Shown here piece after piece: positions 60,701 to 64,000 of a stretch of 64,000 bases of DNA. Position 1 is the first letter of the stretch; every line of letters starts with the position of its first letter. The stretch covers positions 1,674,001-1,738,000 of the forward strand of contig NZ_UGYM01000002.1 of the NCBI RefSeq assembly GCF_900456975.1, written 5' to 3'. A model generated the notes under the pieces. The model was not told the origin of the DNA. It did no database searches and saw nothing but the letters and a program-made list of their open reading frames with translations. This DNA is from Shewanella baltica. GTDB lineage: Bacteria > Pseudomonadota > Gammaproteobacteria > Enterobacterales > Shewanellaceae. The translations under genes were made by a program, and so were the position numbers.

Positions 60701-60750
60701 ACAAACCAAAACATCCACTTGAGGCCTTGCTCGAGTTAGCAAATATCTAG
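57709..60750 (+). CDS. ydiJ: FAD- and [4Fe-4S]-linked oxidoreductase, D-2-hydroxyglutarate dehydrogenase type (YdiJ)
   Basis: A 1013-residue fusion protein that aligns along its whole length with E. coli YdiJ (1018). An FAD-binding PCMH domain (1-280; SARGGGTGTNGQSL, LTGSEGTLAVITEA) and FAD-oxidase C domain (to about 560; FGHVDAGVLHVRP) precede a [4Fe-4S] pair with CLACKACSGQCPVKVDVP (about 660-680) and a C-terminal CCG-type domain (NLGCCGMAGTYGHE). YdiJ oxidises D-2-hydroxyglutarate. E. coli ydiJ also lies near ppsA, so the neighbourhood agrees. The SD is weak; ATG at 57709. Confidence 0.92.
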   Translation: MLPLLSHQQTLEPVYLAYLDALEQSEYSGDIDKRYSARLVQATDNSVYQFLPQAVLYPKNQQDIQIALTLAATDAFRSVTFSARGGGTGTNGQSLTHGLILDVSRYMNRVLEVNAEQGWVRVEAGVVKDALNDALRPHGFFFSPDLSTSNRATIGGMINTDASGAGSLVYGKTSDHVLALRSVLIDGSVLDTHPLDAGLLCNPDNISDNPLGQKLISAVAAVCREKRTQIENQFPKLNRFLTGYDLKHVWNDNLTQFDLSRILTGSEGTLAVITEAKLNLTPLPTERAMVNIKYDSFQSALRHAPSLVAARATVVETVDSKVLNLAREDIVWHSVSDLIQEVPGKVIDGLNMVEFAGDTVEVEQKLASLEAVLAEQISKGECGVLGYQVTQDKPSIEKIYGMRKKAVGLLGATKGRRKPIAFAEDTAVPPEKLADYIMEFRAVLDGHNLQYGMFGHVDAGVLHVRPALDMCDVEDEKLLRVISDQVAALTLKYGGLMWGEHGKGVRGEYGPSVFGDELYGVLQDIKGLFDPDNRLNPGKLVAPKLTGALYYDIDSAKRGKFDRQIPIEVRDAFPDVMNCNGNGLCFNYSSYSPMCPSFKVTGDRVQSPKGRAGLMREWLRLLEAEGVDVNALAKAKPLGLLQRVQNTLNAQRDYDYSHEVMESLKGCLACKACSGQCPVKVDVPKFRAQFFNIYYQRYLRPAKDYLVAGIEDSLPLMAAAPRLTNFAAQNPLSQWVIKKAIGYVDAPALSVPTLKQRLDGHASRGYDLAALQAIPEEARSQFVLVVQDPFNSFYDSGLVLRFIQLIEKLGLKPVLLPYKPNGKPTHIKGFLDKFAKTAQSSADFLNQVHKLGMPMVGIDPALVLCYRDEYREVLGANRGHFEVKLANEWLLNVIKDLPAKAPQDKQYTWFSHCTESTAKPNTANEWTKIFAHFGAKLTAVNLGCCGMAGTYGHEAENLERSKALFEMSWQQTLAKIEQPQVLVSGYSCRSQVKRFAGYKPKHPLEALLELANI

Positions 60751-60766
60751 TGGTGTTTATCGCTTA

Positions 60767-60796
60767 GCTAGTGAGCTTGTTATTATCCTCACTAGC
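60767..60796. repeat. Hairpin after ydiJ
   Basis: GCTAGTGAG and CTCACTAGC pair exactly around a 12-base loop. No T-run follows; together with TAGTGT/ACACTA (60803-60822) and the terminator below, this makes three consecutive stem-loops. Confidence 0.5.
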
Positions 60797-60825
60797 ATAT
60801 CCTAGTGTTGAATGTCACACTAAAG

Positions 60826-60848
60826 CCAGCCGCAAGGCTGGTTTTTTT
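60826..60848 (+). terminator. Rho-independent terminator of ydiJ
   Basis: CCAGCC, loop GCAA, GGCTGG, then seven Ts, 75 bases after the ydiJ stop and 20 before the next gene. Confidence 0.8.
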
Positions 60849-60867
60849 ATGGACGACGGAGGCCTAG

Positions 60868-61341
60868 ATGGAAAAGATGACTGACAGTATTCAACACACA
60901 CTCAAACAATTCGCCGCCGATAGCGCATTAACGACAACAGCGCCGTTGTGCAGTGACATCCCACTATTTGACATTAACGCCTTGGGTGATTGGACGTATT
61001 TAAGTACATCGCTGCCAGCAAAGTTTGCTAAGTTGTTCGCCAGTATTTTGCATTGCATCGATGATGAATATTTCTTAATTACCCCAGTGGAGAAGGTGCG
61101 AGTGCAGGTTGAAGATGCGCCTCTGCTGATTGTCGATTTCGAGCGAGCGCAACCTCATTCTCTGCTCAATGTGAGCACCAGTATTGACACTCTGCACCAC
61201 AATGTGGATATAAAGCAGATGAAGCTCACCGATGACAGTGTTTATTTGCCGCTTGAGCGTGGGTTATGGGGGAAATTAGGTCGTGCTTGTTACTATAATT
61301 TTGTGAATGAATTCAATTTATCTGATCTAAATGAGCAGTGA
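60868..61341 (+). CDS. DUF1285-like protein
   Basis: A 157-residue protein with LFDINALGDWTYLSTSLP, then FAKLFASILHCIDDEYFLITPVEKVRVQVEDAPLLIVDF, the pattern of DUF1285, whose members include proteins of unknown function in proteobacteria. No catalytic motif is apparent. I take the ATG at 60868, preceded by GACGGAGG; the second methionine (60877) is less well placed. It follows a terminator, so it has its own promoter. Confidence 0.65.
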   Translation: MEKMTDSIQHTLKQFAADSALTTTAPLCSDIPLFDINALGDWTYLSTSLPAKFAKLFASILHCIDDEYFLITPVEKVRVQVEDAPLLIVDFERAQPHSLLNVSTSIDTLHHNVDIKQMKLTDDSVYLPLERGLWGKLGRACYYNFVNEFNLSDLNEQ

Positions 61342-61486
61342 GTTCGTAGGTTAATAGCATAATTAGCTGTGGTGTTAGCTAGTTTATTGCGGGTTAAGTG
61401 GTAGTATTAAAACTGACTCTGGGTTCTTATCATGGCGCACAGGGTAAGTGAAAACGCGTTAAAACCTTTGTTGTAGGAGGTGCTGT

Positions 61487-61903
61487 TTGAATCGTCATGA
61501 AAGCTTAGGCTATCTTGTTTCCCACTTAAATATCGAGCTGCAAAATGAGCTTGATCTGCATCTTAAGCGATATCAACTCGATATAAAACTGTGGCCTGTG
61601 CTGTTTGCTTTGTGGCAAGAGGAGGGCATCAGCCAAACTGAATTGTCTAAGCGTTGCGATGTGGCAAATTACACTATGACGCGTTTACTCGATCAGTTGC
61701 AGGTACAAGGTCTTATTACCCGCCATCAAGAAGCCGATAATCGGCGCGCCTTTCAAATCTTTTTGACCGATGAAGCCAAAGCATTAGAGCAAGATCTGAT
61801 TTGCGAAGCTGAGCGTGTCAACGAAAAGTTCCTGTCTAACCTCAGTGATGAGGAGCAGCAGCAGTTCGTCTTACTATTAAATAAAATCAATCGCTTGGCT
61901 TAA
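61487..61903 (+). CDS. MarR-family transcriptional regulator
   Basis: A 138-residue winged-helix regulator. The helix-turn-helix lies at about 50-75 (ISQTELSKRCDVANYTMTRLLDQLQ) and the wing at about 77-92 with the family's D-x-R-x-hydrophobic motif (EADNRRAFQIFLT); helices at both ends form the dimer. It starts with TTG at 61487: AGGAGG ends six bases before it. No neighbouring efflux or degradation gene is co-oriented, so its target is unknown; it could control genes elsewhere. Confidence 0.85.
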   Translation: MNRHESLGYLVSHLNIELQNELDLHLKRYQLDIKLWPVLFALWQEEGISQTELSKRCDVANYTMTRLLDQLQVQGLITRHQEADNRRAFQIFLTDEAKALEQDLICEAERVNEKFLSNLSDEEQQQFVLLLNKINRLA

Positions 61904-61989
61904 TGATACGGATTAAGTCGGTATAGAGGGAAACTGCGGTTTAGCCGTTTTCACTGCTATCTGTATGTGGTTGTCTAAATTCATTTTCT

Positions 61990-62036
61990 CCAGTTTAATC
62001 CCATCATTCATCCGTTACTTCGCGGGATTAAACTGG
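61990..62036. repeat. Long inverted repeat between the MarR and membrane protein genes
   Basis: CCAGTTTAATCCC (61990-62002) has an exact inverse copy at 62024-62036, separated by 21 bases. No T-run is present. It lies just after the convergent MarR gene and directly before the stop at 62042 of the minus-strand gene. Confidence 0.55.
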
Positions 62037-62041
62037 TGTAA

Positions 62042-62386
62042 TCAATTCAAGTAAAGTGCAAAGACGCAAAGCAGACTGACGACTATTACTGAGTGTTGCA
62101 AATAACGGCGGCTGGCTAACAAATTTTCTTTGCCTTGTTTTAGGCTGGCGACGAGGGTGTGCTGCTTATAAATCCGGCACATCAACTCATCGGTTTGGGG
62201 ATCGATAAGCAGTTCAAACTTGCAAGGTGCGCCGTCTTTAAGTTGAATAGTGTGTTCGCTCTGAGGCTTAAAATTTAGCTTGTGCGACACCATCTGGCCG
62301 TTGACAAAGACCCGCTCTAAACCGCTCCAATTACTGGCTTGCAGTTCAACTACATCTTGGTTGAGATCATACTTGAAACGGATCAT
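62042..62386 (-). CDS. Unknown protein with a C-terminal membrane anchor
   Basis: I do not recognise this 114-residue protein. The first 90 residues look like a beta-rich soluble domain (VFVNGQMVSHKL, IQLKDGAPCKFELLIDPQ), followed by a hydrophobic helix at about 96-112 (SVIVVSLLCVFALYL) at the very end, so it is probably a tail-anchored or inner-membrane protein. It lies between the MarR gene and leucine dehydrogenase, convergent with the former. Confidence 0.5.
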   Translation of the reverse strand: MIRFKYDLNQDVVELQASNWSGLERVFVNGQMVSHKLNFKPQSEHTIQLKDGAPCKFELLIDPQTDELMCRIYKQHTLVASLKQGKENLLASRRYLQHSVIVVSLLCVFALYLN

Positions 62387-62531
62387 AGCGCTATCCTGTG
62401 CTGGGACCTGAGAGGCTAATTCAAGCAGACAAATATGACGTTTTCCAGCGTGATTTAATGAATATTCTGTGTCGAAATTAAAAGCGCGGCTAAACCATGA
62501 GCTTAGCGCTAGATTAAATTTTAGATAACAA

Positions 62532-62554
62532 AAAAGCGACCAGAGGTCGCTTTT
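62532..62554 (-). terminator. Rho-independent terminator of leucine dehydrogenase
   Basis: AAAAGCGACC and GGTCGCTTTT pair around AGA; a T-run follows on the minus strand. Confidence 0.85.
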
Positions 62555-62578
62555 GCGGATGTTACGCGGGCAGAAAAA

Positions 62579-63613
62579 TTACTTTTTTGCGGCTTCGATA
62601 ATGGCTTTGGCCATTTCATCAGCCACAGCGCCGGTTGTACGGTTCTGCGCATCAGCTTGGCTGAATATTTTCAACAGGGTGTTGTAAATTTCTTCTACTT
62701 TAGCGGTCGATTTCGCCGCATCGTAATCTTTTTCGAACGACACGTTGATAATGCCGCCTGCGTTGATCACATAGTCTGGCGCGTACAGAATGCCCATTTC
62801 TTTCAGTTGTTCGCCGTGGCGTACTTCAGCTAATTGGTTGTTGGCACAGCCAGCAACAATTTTGGCATTCAGTTGCGGTAAGGTCGCATCGTTTAAAGTT
62901 GCGCCAAGGGCACAAGGAGCATACACATCCACATCTTGCGCGTAAATTTCTTGAGGCGCGACAACAATGGCACCAAAGTCGGTAGCGACTTTGTCTAACG
63001 ATGCTTGATGAATGTCGGTAACAATCAGTTCAGCGCCATCGTTATGCAAGTGTTTGCACAGGTAATAGCCAACGTGACCTACACCTTGAACGGCGATTTT
63101 AAGGCCTTTTAGGCTGTCTAAACCGAGTCTATGTTTAACCGCAGCTTTGATGCCTAAATAAGTGCCAAGGGCGGTGAACGGTGATGGATCGCCACTCTTG
63201 CCTTCAAGACCTGCCATATAAGGGGTTTCTTCATGGGCAATCATTATATCTGCTGTAGTTGTACCCACGTCTTCAGCGGAATAATAGCGGCCGCCAAGGC
63301 TATTAATGAAACGGCCAAAAGCGCGGAATAGGGCTTCGCGGTCTTGTCTTTTTGGATCGGCGATGATCACTGATTTGCCGCCGCCCATGGTTAAACCGGC
63401 AAGGGCGTTTTTGTAAGTCATGCCACGAGAGAGGCGTAATACGTCAGTCAGGGCTTCATCATCCGATTGGTAATTCCACATCCGGCAACCACCCACGGCA
63501 GGGCCAAGGTTAGTGTTATGGATGGCGACAATGGCCTTTAAGCCACTTTCTTTATCATGACAGAATACGACCTGTTCATGTTCGTCAAAGGATACATGAT
63601 TAAATACAGCCAC
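62579..63613 (-). CDS. ldh: Leucine dehydrogenase (Glu/Leu/Phe/Val dehydrogenase family)
   Basis: A 344-residue NAD-dependent enzyme that deaminates branched-chain amino acids to 2-oxoacids. The catalytic region TYKNALAGLTMGGGKSVI carries the active-site lysines, GLKIAVQGVGHVGYYLCKHL is the NAD Rossmann motif, and PCALGATLND and GCANNQL match the family. I use GTG at 63613, giving MAVFNHVSFDEHE with GGAG upstream; the longer frame to 63634 adds an unlikely MYSGEIH. It supports branched-chain amino acid catabolism. Confidence 0.9.
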   Translation of the reverse strand: MAVFNHVSFDEHEQVVFCHDKESGLKAIVAIHNTNLGPAVGGCRMWNYQSDDEALTDVLRLSRGMTYKNALAGLTMGGGKSVIIADPKRQDREALFRAFGRFINSLGGRYYSAEDVGTTTADIMIAHEETPYMAGLEGKSGDPSPFTALGTYLGIKAAVKHRLGLDSLKGLKIAVQGVGHVGYYLCKHLHNDGAELIVTDIHQASLDKVATDFGAIVVAPQEIYAQDVDVYAPCALGATLNDATLPQLNAKIVAGCANNQLAEVRHGEQLKEMGILYAPDYVINAGGIINVSFEKDYDAAKSTAKVEEIYNTLLKIFSQADAQNRTTGAVADEMAKAIIEAAKK

Positions 63614-63892
63614 GTGAATTTCTCCGCTATACACAATGAAAAAGCCGACGAGGTGAGTCCCATCGACTGCTTGTTATATTTATTGCAGAACCATAGCATT
63701 TAGCGATACTCTCAACCATGCATAATGACCGAATAAATACATTATTTGTGGCAATTTAGCTTTCCACTTTACGTAAACGTAAGCTTTGCGGTTGGAAATG
63801 GATTGTACTGAATTTAATGTAACGAATAGAATGAATCGCGCACTGATCCCAAGAATTAGGTTCGCGTTATAACAATAAGATAGGACGGAAGT

Positions 63893-64000
63893 ATGACTGA
63901 ACAAGCTGTCGACCAAACTCAACAGAATTTATCAGCTGAAGAAGTGGAAAAGCTGCGTCAAGAGTGGGTCAGAACTCAATTTCAAAAAGCCAATCGTTTC
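63893..64000 (+). CDS. Start of an unidentified gene, cut by window end
   Basis: The frame opens at ATG 63893, with AGGACGGA just before it, and continues to the window edge (36 residues, MTEQAVDQTQQNLSAEEVEK onward, ending QKANRF). The segment is hydrophilic and helical. It recalls the start of small gammaproteobacterial DUF4826 proteins, but too little is present to be sure. Confidence 0.5.
   Translation, partial: MTEQAVDQTQQNLSAEEVEKLRQEWVRTQFQKANRF

Noticed and set aside
63680..63922. Antisense open frame over the upstream region of leucine dehydrogenase
   Set aside because: It overlaps the start of the final gene and has no supporting ribosome site.

Overview
The window is a chromosomal segment of a gammaproteobacterium, most likely a Shewanella. 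I infer this from the close protein match to Enterobacteriaceae/Vibrionaceae-type SdhCDAB, CysB, Rnk, YqfB and YdiJ, combined with Shewanella-like features: a DUF2986 gene, an N-succinylarginine dihydrolase standing alone, a leucine-type dehydrogenase, and an MFP-RND-RND operon beside gltA. Nearly all of it is housekeeping DNA with compact operons closed by strong rho-independent terminators, many of them shared by convergent genes. No rRNA, tRNA, CRISPR array or prophage is visible.

Layout. 1-5.0 kb: a truncated YecM-like gene, an L,D-transpeptidase, a voltage-gated K+ channel with a C-terminal zinc ribbon, a MATE exporter, a DUF2986 protein and the ac4C hydrolase YqfB. 5.1-12.6 kb (minus strand): a lipoprotein adaptor and two RND pumps, with a 15-bp-arm palindrome in the promoter region. 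12.8-24.2 kb: the TCA block, with gltA divergent from sdhCDAB-sucABCD; the sdh/suc and sucB/sucC junctions each hold an intercistronic hairpin. 24.5-33.7 kb: rnk, a GNAT gene, fur, a class III sirtuin overlapping a P-loop kinase, a CorA transporter, an HD-GYP protein, a 2OG-Fe(II) oxygenase and a PhoPQ-type two-component pair.

33.9-37.1 kb: a small membrane protein and a dicarboxylate/amino-acid:cation symporter gene split by a 1305-bp IS3-family element. The 3-bp target duplication (GAC) is intact, and removing the element plus one copy restores the reading frame. This is the clearest recent event in the window. 37.3-40.9 kb: a 1209-residue lipoprotein of Ig-like repeats, AT-rich compared with its neighbours. 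41.0-49.1 kb: astB, topA, a coiled-coil membrane protein, cysB, an orphan NarL-type regulator and an acyl-CoA thioesterase. 49.5-52.9 kb: a large secreted GH18 chitinase. 53.0-60.8 kb: an AroH-like DAHP synthase, ppsR/ppsA and ydiJ. 60.9-64 kb: a DUF1285 protein, a TTG-started MarR regulator, a small membrane-anchored protein, leucine dehydrogenase and the start of an unidentified gene.

How they work together. Central carbon metabolism dominates: citrate synthase, succinate dehydrogenase, 2-oxoglutarate dehydrogenase E1/E2 and succinyl-CoA synthetase carry most of the oxidative TCA cycle. PEP synthase with its regulatory kinase feeds gluconeogenesis and, through PEP, the DAHP synthase. AstB, leucine dehydrogenase, the interrupted symporter and the chitinase point to an amino-acid- and chitin-using lifestyle. 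Regulators (Fur, CysB, PhoPQ, HD-GYP, MarR, NarL-type) are interspersed. I see no wholly new multi-gene system. The best leads are the sirtuin-kinase pair, the K+ channel-zinc ribbon fusion, the RND operator-like palindrome and several unexplained hairpins.
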